From Heterodera schachtii (lineage: Eukaryota > Nematoda > Chromadorea > Rhabditida > Heteroderidae), in the NCBI GenBank assembly GCA_023374025.1, contig SIJG01000096.1, positions 507,273-571,272 on the forward strand: a stretch of DNA of 64,000 bases. Direction: 5' to 3'. Positions 1 to 11,068 of this stretch are shown here, piece after piece. The notes beneath the pieces are model-generated. The model searched no databases and was not told the DNA's origin. It saw only the letters and a program-made list of their open reading frames with translations. Within the stretch, counting starts at the first letter, position 1; every line of letters begins with the position of its first letter. The position numbers were made by a program, and so were the translations under genes.

Positions 1-50
1 TGGTATATCTCCCGGTCCCCGACGAAAATCGAGGTCCCGGTTCCCGGGCA
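1..50. repeat. G+C-rich CCCGGTCCCC patch at window edge
   Basis: This is a short run of CCCGGTCCCCGAC-like words in otherwise A+T-rich DNA. It resembles the patches at 3278-3420, 15361-15486 and 58182-58369, so it is probably the cut-off end of a similar repeat. The other end lies outside the window. Confidence 0.4.
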
Positions 51-748
51 AGAATATTTCAGAAAGATATTAAACAAACTATAAATAAAAAGATAAAATA
101 AATAATAATTTATTTATCTAACTTAAGTAATAGCTTTATTCCTATTTTAACTTTTCAATTAACTATAATTAATTAATATTTACAACTTTTATCTTATATT
201 AAACAATCAAATTAAAAATGTTTTTTTTTGTTTTGGCATTAGTCATCAAAATGGGCGTTATTAAAAAACCATCATCAGAGATATGACATTTTTAGTGTCT
301 TTTATCAATTACTTTTATAAAATCAATAATTTTTTAAAATTTTCCTAAGAATAATGTAAAAATTCACTCCGAACGAAAATTTTCTGCGACTACCGAATTG
401 CCATTTAAGGACATTCGGTAGAAAAAAATTTTGTGTTTGGGTTTAGTATATTGATTTTATTTTCGAAAACGCTTAAAGCAAATTCCGTGGCCAAATTCAA
501 TAATTAAACTTTTCGCAAATTCTGTAACCCACCGGCAAGTTATTTGACGGATCGTCCAGCAATTTTTTTCTACAGTCGTCGATTGTCCAGCAACCAAATT
601 TTGTTGTTTTGACCACCGCTACTCTGTTGAGCAATTATTGTTCATGTTGTCCATCGACGGTTTGTAAAAAAATACTATTTTCACTGCTTGCTTAAGAGAG
701 AATGCGGCACATAGGCGAATTCAATGTCTTTTATATGCTGAATTCATC
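51..748. other. A+T-rich intergenic DNA
   Basis: I see no open frame, structured repeat or RNA gene in this stretch. It is A+T-rich, with a few isolated higher-GC words between about 530 and 660. Confidence 0.6.
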
Positions 749-1075
749 GCCCCAGGCAAAATGCTAATTTAGAGATCAGTTGCCCCCTGGGCATTAAATT
801 CCGCTTTTCATTGGGGTCATTTTGGATTCGGAAATGCTTTATTGCCCCAGGCACAATGGTCAATTAAAGAAAGATCAATTGCCCCCTGGGCATTAAATTC
901 CGCTTTTCCTTGGGGGTCATTTTGGATCCGGAAATGCTTTATCGCCCCAGGAAAATGGTCATATAGTCGGAGTCTCCTGGCAATAAATGCTTTATTGCCT
1001 CAGGCAAAACGGTCATTCAAAGATCAAATGAGACTTAAATTCCGCTTTCGTAGTGATCAATTGTCTGGAACTTGA
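749..1075 (+). repeat. Tandem repeat with GCCCCAGGCAAAATGG units
   Basis: Units begin near 749, 844, 944 and 997 with GCCCCAGGCAAAATGG or a close variant. The first two are about 95-100 bp long and share the words TTGCCCCCTGGGCATTAAAT and GGAAATGCTTTAT. The third unit is cut to about 53 bp and the fourth is partial. The word GCCCCAGG and its inverse CCCCTGGGC occur inside each unit, so each could fold on itself. The array lies about 400 bp upstream of the gene at 1478. The short ORF across it is a by-product of the repeat. Confidence 0.8.
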
Positions 1076-1339
1076 CATTTGCGCGTTTGATTAATCGTTA
1101 TAGCAAACTTCCATCGTCGAATTTTAAAATCCGCGATCATATCTCCGACTACTATTCGCGCATGCTTCGCAACATTGCTTTTTGAACTACGAATGCGCGT
1201 GTGTAGAAAGGTCAGCCGTTCCGCGTTTTTAGTCTTTAAAAAAGGTAGACACTTCCTCCTTTTGTGCCGCCTACTTAAGCCAATGGCAGACCATTGTGTA
1301 GATGCTTACCGCTTCTTCCAGCGCCTTCATGATGCGCGC

Positions 1340-1366
1340 GGGGGTAGGCGTCTTGCGCCTACCCCC
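1340..1366. other. Perfect 11-bp G+C hairpin upstream of a gene
   Basis: GGGGGTAGGCG (1340-1350) and its exact reverse complement (1356-1366) flank the five-base loop TCTTG. It lies about 110 bp before the ATG at 1478, so it falls in the promoter or 5' UTR. It could be an RNA structure or a transposon relic. The sequence does not decide. Confidence 0.6.
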
Positions 1367-1477
1367 AACGCTTCCATTTTTATGATAGGCGGAACCCACC
1401 CTTGCGTATGTTCAGTTCGTAAATTTCAATCTTATCCGCATATTACAGTAACAGACAGTATATTATCCCCCTCAAAA

Positions 1478-2443
1478 ATGAATGCCAACAACTACAGCGC
1501 TGTCAACGGTCCGGCACAAGCAAAGCGTGGGCGTAAAAGAGCACAACCTGCTGACCTTGAGTTCGAGCGACTGCGCGAAGAAAAGCGGCGAAGGCGGCAG
1601 CGCAGAAAGAAAGAAGTACAGCGCCAACGGGCGCTAATTCGGCTGCGCACTGACTACCGTAATGCCCGAAACGCACTTATGGCAGGTCAATAGCGGATGT
1701 CGGTGACAGCAACAAAAACTTTTTTGGCAATTCCCCAAATCGTGTCAATTGTATTTTTCACCATTAAAATTTAATGCTTAAAATCATAGACGCAAGTGCG
1801 TGGCAAACTGTCTGTTCCATTCACATCCGTGGTCAACTATAAGCCAAATGTACCGATTGTGGTGCCGCCGCCGCTTCTTGTCCAACAAACTGTTGTGCCT
1901 CATCTTCCTACTCCTGTTCCTCTGCTACCACGCTCCGACGCTGTTTCCAGCGTTACTGCTGCTCTCAACTCTAATACCCAATTTGGTAATGCCGTTCGAC
2001 CATCAACATAATCTTTATTTTTTATTTTTTACTGATGAGCTAGCTCTTTAGGTCCTATTCTTCACCGGACTCTTGTCACCTCGCCTACGAATCCGCAGCC
2101 TGTCCCGCTTTTTCATCGAATTGATGCTCGTCCTACCGATCCACGTTTGGGTTTTCAATCTGTTCATCAACCATCTGCTGTTCCGCCGATTGCGTTGCTG
2201 TCGCAAATTCCTCCCCCACCACTGCCTCCTTTTCTACAAAAAACGCCATCGACCTCCGTCCGACATGTGCTGCTTCGTCGGCAAAGTCACAAAAAAAGAC
2301 TTATAGTTCAGACGACAGCACATGGTCGGGCGGGAGCGAAGCCTGCACTTTGCCAAAACGTCGTCTTGTCATCTGCTCAGAGGATGACGGGGAAGAAAAG
2401 AAGAAAGAATGAGACAAAAGAGACAGAAAAGAAGAAAGAATGA
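1478..2443 (+). CDS. Hypothetical basic / proline-rich protein, three exons
   Basis: I do not recognise the family. The model is exon 1 1478-1685, exon 2 1797-1985 and exon 3 2052-2443, giving 262 residues. Both splices are phase 1 and keep one reading frame. The introns are 111 and 66 bp, with donors GTCAAT and GTAATG and acceptors CGCAAG and TTTAG. An ATAG acceptor seven bases earlier would bring a stop, so CAAG is preferred. ATG 1478 was chosen because the frame upstream crosses a hairpin. Residues 15-65 are rich in Arg, Lys and Glu, as in a charged helix or nuclear-localisation segment. Exons 2-3 are rich in Pro, Val and Ser, with runs such as IPPPPLPPF. After about 2230 another frame reads more naturally (SEDDGEEKKKE, stop at 2412). 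A frameshift near the A-run at 2234-2242, or a third small intron, is therefore likely. Nuclear function is only a guess from composition. Confidence 0.55.
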
Positions 2444-2462
2444 GACAAAAGAGACAAAGGCA
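2401..2462 (+). repeat. 31-bp tandem duplication in the gene tail
   Basis: The unit AGAAAGAATGAGACAAAAGA occurs twice with a period of 31 bp, at 2402 and 2433. It overlaps the last codons of the gene at 1478-2443, so different frames there give different Lys/Glu-rich tails. It is consistent with replication slippage. Confidence 0.6.
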
Positions 2463-2905
2463 GAAAAGGAAAACTTTAAAAATTATGGGCTTTTGGTGAT
2501 GGTTTTTTTTACATTTTTCATTTAAAATTGTGTTAAATTCAATCCACTAATCGATTTGGAAATGTATTCTTTAATTTTCCTTTCTCACTTCCTTCAATTC
2601 GGTGCTTTTATCCCCCGTATTCCTCATAATAAGGGCATTTACCGCTATGTACAAACTCCTCAATTCGTCCCCTCCGCCGTGAGTACATGTCGAGGTCATT
2701 TGCCTCGTTCATTCAAGGTAACAACATCCGTCAGTGAGTACATCGCCCTTTGCAACCCCTCGCCCGTCGGTGTAAATTTTTTTCTGCACCGTTCGGAATG
2801 CTGTCGTCAAATTTATGTATGATTTGGCCTTAGGCGTTGTTCAGTCCATAGAGAGCAAAAATAATTTAAAATATAGTTGGCAATTATCCTTTTTAGGATG
2901 ATTGT

Positions 2906-2966
2906 ACGGCTGGTCGATTGGTAGTGATTTGGATTCGCCCTAGTATTCGGACCCTCCTGCCTGTGG
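2906..2966 (+). repeat. tRNA-like Pol III module
   Basis: TGGTCGATTGG at about 2910 fits an A-box, and ATTCGGACCC about 35 bases later fits a B-box. There is no complete acceptor stem or convincing anticodon arm, so this is not a working tRNA gene. It may be a SINE head or a tRNA fossil. Similar modules occur at 24361, 37309, 55897, 60603 and 60890. Confidence 0.35.
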
Positions 2967-3277
2967 GCGAATAAATTTAATTAAAACCCTCTCTAAGGTG
3001 TGGGCTTGGACCCCGGTCCCTGTGACAAAATTCTGGATATAAAAATGGATGTTTTTTTAAGCAGGGGCAGGTATCTGGACCCCGGCCCCTGGGACCTTAT
3101 ACTACTATTGAACCGAAGAGACAAACATTGAAGGCCAGAAGGTTTAGCCACTACTCAACATAAAATTATGGAGGATTACTTTAAAGGAAATAAATAATTT
3201 AATTTTTTTTCTCAAAAATTTTTCATTCCTCACTAATTCCATTCCCTTCTCTTTTTTCACCAGACCCTCATTCTTAC

Positions 3278-3420
3278 CAGTGCTTATTTATTCCCGCCGG
3301 GACCGGGACTGACAAAACCAGGACCGGGATTTCTGTTTTTCCAAAAACCGGGATCGGGACCGGGACCGGGACCTGAAAAAACCGGGAATTCCCGTCCGGT
3401 CGCGGTCCTGTGCAACTCTA
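3278..3420 (+). mobile_element. hAT-like end with GGGACC array
   Basis: The block begins CAGTGCTTATTTATTCCCG and continues with repeated CCGGGACCGGGA words separated by A-runs, ending near GGTCCTGTGCAACTC. CAGNG ends with short subterminal repeats are typical of hAT DNA transposons. There is no transposase and no clear 8-bp duplication, so it is a short derivative at most. It matches the layout of 58182-58369. Confidence 0.4.
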
Positions 3421-4217
3421 CTACAAAGTCTCATTTAAAGAAAAGTTTTTATTTGATTTTTAGGTAAATTTTAATATTATTATTAATTTTGACTGTAATC
3501 TTTTTTGAGATATTTAATAATAATCTTTTTTGTAAATTTCATTTGGAACTTATTTGTTAATTATTAATTTGCCAACTTATGACTATAATTACATTTATTT
3601 AATCTTAATATGAATATTATTCGTAAATTTTTGTAATAAAATAAACCAATTTTCAAAACAATCTCGCCAATTATTCTCCGTGGTTGAAGAGTGGTCATCG
3701 ATTTTTCGGTATTTTTTTTAGTTAGGTAAAGATTGTAAAGAACATTTTAAGAGTACATTTATTATCATTTAGTTTATTCATTATTCGTTCATTGGGTTTT
3801 ATTCTGTCTATTATATTTAATGAAATTAAAATTTTAAGTTTTTTAAATTTAGTTAGTATTATCTGCGTTCATTTCTGTTTTATTTTTGTTTACCTCTTGT
3901 AAAATCGTAATTATTTCTAATGTCCCTTTTGAGAGCTAAGAATTATTGTTTTACATTTCCTTGATTAATTGTTTTTTTGGGATCCAATGAAAAGCATACA
4001 ATGAAAAGCATAATTTGTCTTATTTTAATTTTAAAAACAATTTGCCCAAAAGATTATGAGAAATTTTGTAAATAAATTTTTGGAATATTGAAAAAATTTA
4101 TTCTATCCTAATTCCTTTTTTAAAATTTTCTATAATTATGGTTTTTTAATTTTACATTTTAGTACTCGATCATGTTCGTTTATGTAGGCTTTAATCTATC
4201 AATTTTATTTTATTTTC
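3421..4217. other. A+T-rich intergenic or intron DNA
   Basis: There is no supported gene. A small upstream exon (4163-4181) ending at a possible GTAGGC donor could join the exon at 4218, but the intron would be only 36 bp. Confidence 0.5.
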
Positions 4218-4381
4218 AGATTAGCTGCCAGATTTGCACTTTAAATATCCATCTTTTGAGTGATAATTCAAATGCTTTTATTGAAAAAACGAATTGCTTC
4301 TGCGTTGAAAAGGTTGCCGGCGATTTGTTCGTGGCATTGACAGAAAATGGACGCTATTTGGTGAGGAATAGCGATTTTTAG
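4218..4381 (+). CDS. Possible 3'-terminal exon, unknown protein
   Basis: A canonical nematode-style acceptor (TATTTTCAG, ending at 4217-4219) precedes an open frame of about 53 codons that ends TGRYLVRNSDF-like and then TAG at 4379-4381. AATAAATAAAG at about 4436-4446 is a good polyadenylation signal. The peptide has four Cys and ordinary amino-acid usage (CVEKVAGDLFVALTENGRYL), unlike the Phe/Leu/Ile/Lys-rich translations of the surrounding A+T-rich DNA. The open frame reaches back to an ATG at 4172, but that part is T-rich and looks like intron. I recognise no domain, and upstream exons were not identified. It could be the last exon of a broken gene. Confidence 0.4.
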
Positions 4382-4446
4382 AAAACTTTAAATTAAAAAT
4401 GAGTACAATGAATAAAAATAAAAATTAATATATGTAATAAATAAAG

Positions 4447-7400
4447 AGTTTTTCAAACAACTAATATTTTGTATAAAGTCATAAATAAAATTAAAAAATA
4501 TATATAACTTTTTTTCAACATACATTAGTAAATTATTTGGAATTTTAATTGAACTTATATAAACCTATTAAAAACAACTTAACATAATTAACATGTTCAG
4601 TGAAATGGAATTCTTGCTGATCATTTTCGCATTTTTGATCAATTTTTTTAAAACATTTCTCGGTAAAAATGTCAATTATATGAAAAATAAAATATAGATG
4701 AATAAATTCATATATAAAGCAAAATTAAAAAATATTGATTAAATCCTTTCAAGAATATCATTAAAATAAATTAAAGTCTTACATTTTTAAAGTTAAAACG
4801 AAATAATATTTAAAATATTTCTATATAATTACTTCTTCCTACTATGCCCAAAAAATTGTTATAATTTTACATTTATAGATTTTCTTTCCGTTCGTTCTCT
4901 CGTCTCTGCCAATCTAATAAAAAAATTTACAAATAAAAAACAATAATATATTTTAAAATAAAAAATGATATGGAAGTTTTGGATATTTTATAAATAATAT
5001 TAATTGTTTCGCATTAAAATTATGAATGCTAATATAATGTACAAGAAAATGCTGATATGATAGAATTAAGATTAAGACTTCTTAAAAATGAAAATTTTTA
5101 AGTTTATAAATTTTATAAAAAATGTGTTTTTGTCTCTTTATTGATATTACCTAAATCTATCGTTTTATTTAAAAAAATGCCAAAAAATTCTAAAATCCTA
5201 TTAGTATTTTTGGTGTGAATTTTTCAAGAATTGTATAATTAATTAAATAATTTTCGAAACATTAAAAATAACTCTACGAGGTGTCATTATCTTCCACGAT
5301 ATTAAGACATGAATTGGCGGATTTAAGTAACGCACTAAAACATGTATTTACAAAAAATTTCCAATATTTTGCTGACCAAAAGCCTTTTTTGATTGCTTAT
5401 GAGAAAAATTATGAAGTTTAGAAACGCAAATATTTTATGTTCATATAATTTTTTTTAAATTTTTCATTCATGATTCGGAAATTATATTAATATAATATGA
5501 AAATATAATATGAGTTATATTATAATATTTTAAAGTGTAACATGAAACTCATTAAAATTAATTTATTAGTTACAACATTTTGCTCTATTTGTTGTGTTTT
5601 TTGGTTGAGAGAACATAAACACCAATATTTATTGAACACAATAAATTATGTCAGAAGACTCAAGAAATGAATTGGTCATACTAGATTAAATAAAGTAAAG
5701 ATGAAAATATGGATTTATTTCAACAAATTGCCCAAAAACTTATAATGATGTAAAAATTAGTAATAAAATAATATATCAAAAAATGAAAGGAAAGCATATT
5801 AAGGCAAATTTTAATTTTTTCTCAGTTGTTTCATCATCACCTAACTTAAAAAATAACAAGTTGAAATTTTATTGAAAGACTCATTTCATGGATTTTTATT
5901 TAAAAAATTAAATTTTGATCAAGGTCAGGGAACAACCGGGAATATTACCAAAAATTACAAACAATTAAATAATTTTCATGTATTTTTTCAAATTGTTTTT
6001 ATTTTAAAGCAAAATTAAATTTAAAAGATAATTATTTTAATTAAAAAATCCTTCAAATAAATTCTCATGTTTTAGATAATGAACACCAAATTATTATAAT
6101 ATATATATATATTGCGAATTAATTGGATTTTTAACTAAAATATATATGAAATTAATCAAACACATAAAAACTTCGCACAGCAAAAATGAAAGCAGAAATA
6201 ATGAGCCAAGAAAAGGAATGATTATTATAAAAAAATTTAAGTCAATTACCATTATTCCAAATGAAAATAAAAAAATTATATTAATACTATTAAAAAACTT
6301 TTCATTAAACAATTAAATAATTAATTCTAAATTACATTTTATGATTTGAGAAATATTAAAATAATTTTAAAAATCCATGTCTTCTGCTCAATCTATGAAA
6401 AAAAAATTCATTTTTGAATTGAGGCAATTCAAAATAAATTAAAATTTCATTAAAACAATAAATAAATAAAATAAAAGAAATGGCTCCATTTATACGAAAA
6501 CTGATAAATTAATTTTATTGTTTTTATATATCAATTAGGATCTCAATGATTTTAAATTCATTAGAAAAAAATTATATAGGTTTGAAATAGTAAAAGAAAA
6601 TTAAAAATCTCGTCGTCAATTAAAAATATTTTTAAATAAACTTAAATAATAAAATTCTAATGTGGATGAATATTTAAAGAAATATATTCATTTCGAGTAT
6701 TTAAAATATCTCCAAAAATTAATGCATTATAAAATATTTATTTAAATTTCAATCTCAAAGTATATAATTTTATCAAAATCACAGATATCTCAATGTCTAT
6801 TCCGATATTCAGTTGGGCGAACGAATTTCGTTGCATGCTAGATGAAGGAGACCTAGATTAAGGGCGAAAACATTTACATATTAAATATTACTCACAAATT
6901 TGCCAAAGTATAAAGAAACATATATCCTTTCAAATAAAACATATTTTATCGAAAAATTATATATAAATAAAAACCTTTTATACCCAGTGTATTTCATTTC
7001 AGATTTCTAAATTTAGTTATTTTTTGATAATATTTTGCTTCGACGATTTTTTAATTGTTGTTTAATTTATTTGCTAAGTTTGTTCAATTTCACTTTGATT
7101 TATCGTGACAGGAAATTTTGTAATTCTACTTTCATTTTTTCAATTTTATTTATCGAAAAATTGATATAAGCCATAAAAATAAAATTTGAAATAATTTAAA
7201 TTTGCTTACCTAAATATAATCTAAACAATACAAATTTCAATTTATTTTTTAAATATTTACATTTTTAATATTTTAATAATTTTTTTTCAATATTATTATT
7301 TGCATTTAAGATAAAGTTAAATTCTTGGGAGAATACCGAAAGTAAAAGCAATATTCTTAAATTTTTCATTGGACTTCAAAATTAAACTTCTGTTTTTAAT

Positions 7401-8007
7401 TTTTTATATTTATTTTCTAGTTTATTAATATTTTAGTGTTGTGGTGTACATATTATTTTACATAACGATTCAATTATTTAATACTTTTATAAAAATGAAA
7501 TCAATTTTGACTAGCCTTGCTCCGACTTCCTTTTATTACAAAATAAAATCTTACAAATGTTAAAAAATTAGAACAATATTTCGTTAAATATGAAAAATGA
7601 ATATGTGCATTTAATTACCGTAAGAAAAATTTAAATTCAATTTATAATTATTATGAGTCAAAAGAAATTTCTTATAATATTTGTTAAATAAAGAAAATTC
7701 TTAAATTATTGTTTAATGCGTTAATTTTTTAATATATCTTCGCTGGTATTTATTTATTTAATTGTTGAAAATTGTAGGTAGCAAATTGTATAAAACTTTC
7801 AGAAAAATTATTTAAGCATTCCGAATGACTACACAAAATATATTTTATTTAAAAAACTTTTTTCATTTTATCCGTATTTATTTAAAAATTCGGGACAAAT
7901 CAATATAAATTTTTACTATACTCCGTATCGTGTGCAACCGCAATAAAATATGAAGAGCTTCAAATAAATTAGTTTTGAAATTTTATTTTTATTAATAAAA
8001 GAAGCAT
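4447..8007. other. Long A+T-rich stretch without recognisable genes
   Basis: Homopolymer runs and AT words dominate. The 72-codon ORF on the minus strand at 6094-6312 is Phe/Ile/Asn-rich and explained by base composition. I see no repeat array or RNA gene. Confidence 0.6.
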
Positions 8008-8015
8008 GCAAATTA

Positions 8016-8413
8016 GGGTACATGTCAACTCGCCGACGCACGACTCGCCGACGGTCTAATCTTTTGTTCGTAACTTTTTCTTTTTCTACCAATTTTTATA
8101 AAATTAATGTTATTCGGAAGCACTAAGTGTTTAGAAATTATCATTAAGCATATGTTAAGCGATTAAATAATTCTCCAAAGAGTTAGAAAATAAAACTCAT
8201 GAAATTCACATATTTTTCAATTTTTTGCATAATAAAAATTATAACTCTTTGGAGAATTATTTAATCGCTTAACATCTGCTTAATGATAGTTTCTAAACAC
8301 TTAAAGCTTCCGAATAACATTAATTTTTTAAAAATTGGTAGAAAAAGAAACAAGTTACGAACAAAAGATTAGTCCGTCGGCGAGTCGTGCGTCGGCGAGT
8401 TGAACTGTTCCCT
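8016..8413. mobile_element. 398-bp foldback MITE with 8-bp target duplication (hAT-like)
   Basis: The two halves are inverted copies about 170 bp long around a 50-60 bp centre. The ends read GGGTACATGTCAACTCG on the left and AGGGAACAGTTCAACTCG on the right, inverted. Both continue with CTCGCCGACGCACGACTCGC, a direct repeat of CTCGCCGACG. GCAAATTA flanks the element exactly on both sides (8008-8015 and 8414-8421), an 8-bp target duplication as hAT elements make. There is no ORF, so it would need a transposase in trans. The arms differ by a few substitutions. Confidence 0.85.
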
Positions 8414-8421
8414 GCAAATTA

Positions 8422-10483
8422 ATATGTTTAAAATTGTGTATGGGATATTGCTGTGACTGATTGAATACACCGCTCCTTTTAGTGTTTCCATTAGGTTTAA
8501 TTCAGTTCTTTCACTTATTTAATGGAAAAAAATCTGTAGAAGTTATTACGACTTTACGTTTAATTAATGATTAAACATCGCTATCAGCATAGCATTTTAC
8601 AAGTGTTGACATGGTTTGTCCTTGCGAAAAACATTCTCCGGTTAATATTTTAATGTTTATCCCTGATTAGAAAATTGCTTTAAATTTATTAGCAAATTTT
8701 ATAAATTTCTTAAATCTAATAATAAAATTTTATATAAAAAAATCACTAAATCAACTTTTGGGTTAATCTTTTTCTTTTAAATTTATTTGAAATTAAATTT
8801 AAATAATCTTTTTCATAATATAAAAATCAAATTCTTTAATATTTATTTTTTAATATTGAAGTATATTTATTACATTGATGATCTGTTTATTTATTTATTT
8901 TTTTATATTGAATATAATACAAGTTATCAAACTTTCAAAGACTTATTCATTTTTAATTATTTTTAATAATAAATTGTAAATTAATTATTTTAGTTTTTTC
9001 GTGAAAGCATTTTGAATTAATATACGATTTTTGACTTAATTTTTGCATTCACTTTTCGTCTTCGTTTTAATAAATTAGAATTTTTATTAGTTCTTTCTTC
9101 AGTGGGTTCCATATTTTACTAGAATATTCTAAATGTGGCCGTATATAGCTTTTAAATGCAAAAACAAGTATTTTTAAATCTATAGATTGCAGTTCTCTAA
9201 AAACTTACAGTAAATTTTTAATTATTTTTTAATGATTTTCGAAAATGTAAGTTTTAAATCAATCAAAATCTCCGAGGATTCTGAAGGACTCATTTTTCAG
9301 GATAATTTTTCCCAGCAAAGAATAACAGTGCTTATGATTATTTTTTCCTATGTAAAATTCTGAGCATTTTCAGCTGAAATTTCAAGCCCGTTAAGTTCTG
9401 CCCATTTTTTAAGTAAAAGCGATTTTCCTAAATTTAACGAATACGATTACACATCGTCAGTATATAATTCAATGCTAACATTTTACGGTAGAAATTCCGG
9501 TAAGTCATTAATAAATTAAAAAATAAAATAGAGCCTAGAATAATTCATTGTGGTACTCCGGTAAAGATTTCAAACTTTTAGAAAATGGGCTATCAATTTT
9601 AACACTAAATGATCTTCCGCTTAAAAATTACTAAACTTTTAATACTTTTCCACCTATACCTATTTTTAAATTTTTCATAAAAAGAAATTAATTTTAAATT
9701 ATATATTGAAAATTTTAGAAGGATTTCTATTTTTTCTTTATTTTTCTTTAGATATAAACTTTTTGCAGCTTTTTTTTATATTCATTAGTTGATTAACTTT
9801 ATAGTTTAATAATGTTAATTTTTTTAAATAAATTTTAACCAAATTCAATGTCTGCAATAATGTAAATCTACTTTTGAAATAATTAGAATATTACCAAATT
9901 ATTTTGGGTTCTTTTATGAATATATGCTTTCTGGACTTAGTTTATTATTTTTAAAAATGAATTATATATAAATATAAGTAATTTTTTTATTTTAATATTA
10001 TGACTGTTTATTTAACTTTTTTAATTCTTTTCAATTATCTCGCAACCTAGATAAAATTCTATCTGTGCTTGAAGTTGATTTTTAAAAGGAAGTTATTGAC
10101 TTTTTAATCTTTTTTTTTCATTTATTAAAATAATCCATAAAAAATAACTATTTCATTATTAAATAAAAAAATTACAAAATTTGTGATATGTTTTAGTTCA
10201 AAATAAAAAATCAATTTCTTAATTTTGTTTATTGCTTTGTTTTTTTAGTGTTAAATTCATTAAGTTAAGGACTTGAGGTTTTTCGGGTAGATTTTTATTA
10301 ATTTTTTATTTGGTTTTATTTAATCCATTATTATTTTAAGTGATTTCAAGCATTAAAGCTTATAAGAAATGGTTTTATTAATTTATTTTATTTTATTTTA
10401 TTTAAATTCTACTTTCATATTTATCATGTTTTTCTTCGAGATTGATTATAGTGATACTGCAATTTATAAAATATAATAATAAA
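8422..10483. other. A+T-rich stretch, no genes seen
   Basis: No ORF, array or inverted repeat stands out. The only distinct parts are mixed-composition words near 9100-9560, which give no coding frame or repeat match elsewhere in the window. Confidence 0.55.
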
Positions 10484-11068
10484 TAGGGCTTCCATTTTTA
10501 GGCAAATGCCTAAAATTTTTGCGCACTTAATTCGCATAGATAAGCACGAAAAAAGCATTTTCCGCTTGGTTTGGGGTGTCTACGATGACTTTTATAATGC
10601 CTATTTTTGCCTATTTTAGACTTTTTGTGCTTAATGCCTAAATTCCTATTTTTGTGCCTATTTCGCTATTTTTGGCGCCTTTTTCAGGATTTTCGGAAAA
10701 ATTCTTAACAAAAATGCAACAATAATGAAACTTACCACCTAAGAATCGACCCGAAAAATTTCAGAAATACACCCCTAAGAATTGAAAAATTTTCACAAAA
10801 ATTGATCACCAAAATTCAATTATTTTTTTCTTAATAAAATTTTTGTTTTAAAATGTTCTTATTCGAAAAACTTTAAAACAATTGAAATATAAGCAAAATT
10901 AAGTTTTTTGATTAGTTTTTATGTGATTTGTTACCTAAAAAGTGTTAATAAAATTTTGCCTATTTTGTGCCTATTCGCGGTTTTTTGGACTATAATGCCT
11001 ATTTTGCGATTTTTTAATGCCTTTTTAGTGCCTATTTCCCGATTTTTGTGCCTAAAATGGAAGCCCTA
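10484..11068. mobile_element. MITE with GGGCTTCC ends and TGCCTATTT subterminal repeats
   Basis: The inverted ends read TAGGGCTTCCATTTT on both sides (10484 and 11068). Inside each end are many copies of TGCCTATTT or its variants (10600-10690 and 10955-11055). The middle (10690-10870) holds a segment shared with 32550-32690 and 61590-61800, containing the word ACACCCCTAAGAATTGA. There is no transposase. Only TA is common to the two flanks, so the superfamily is unclear. The 100-codon ORF at 10908-11210 runs out of the element and is not coding. Confidence 0.7.
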
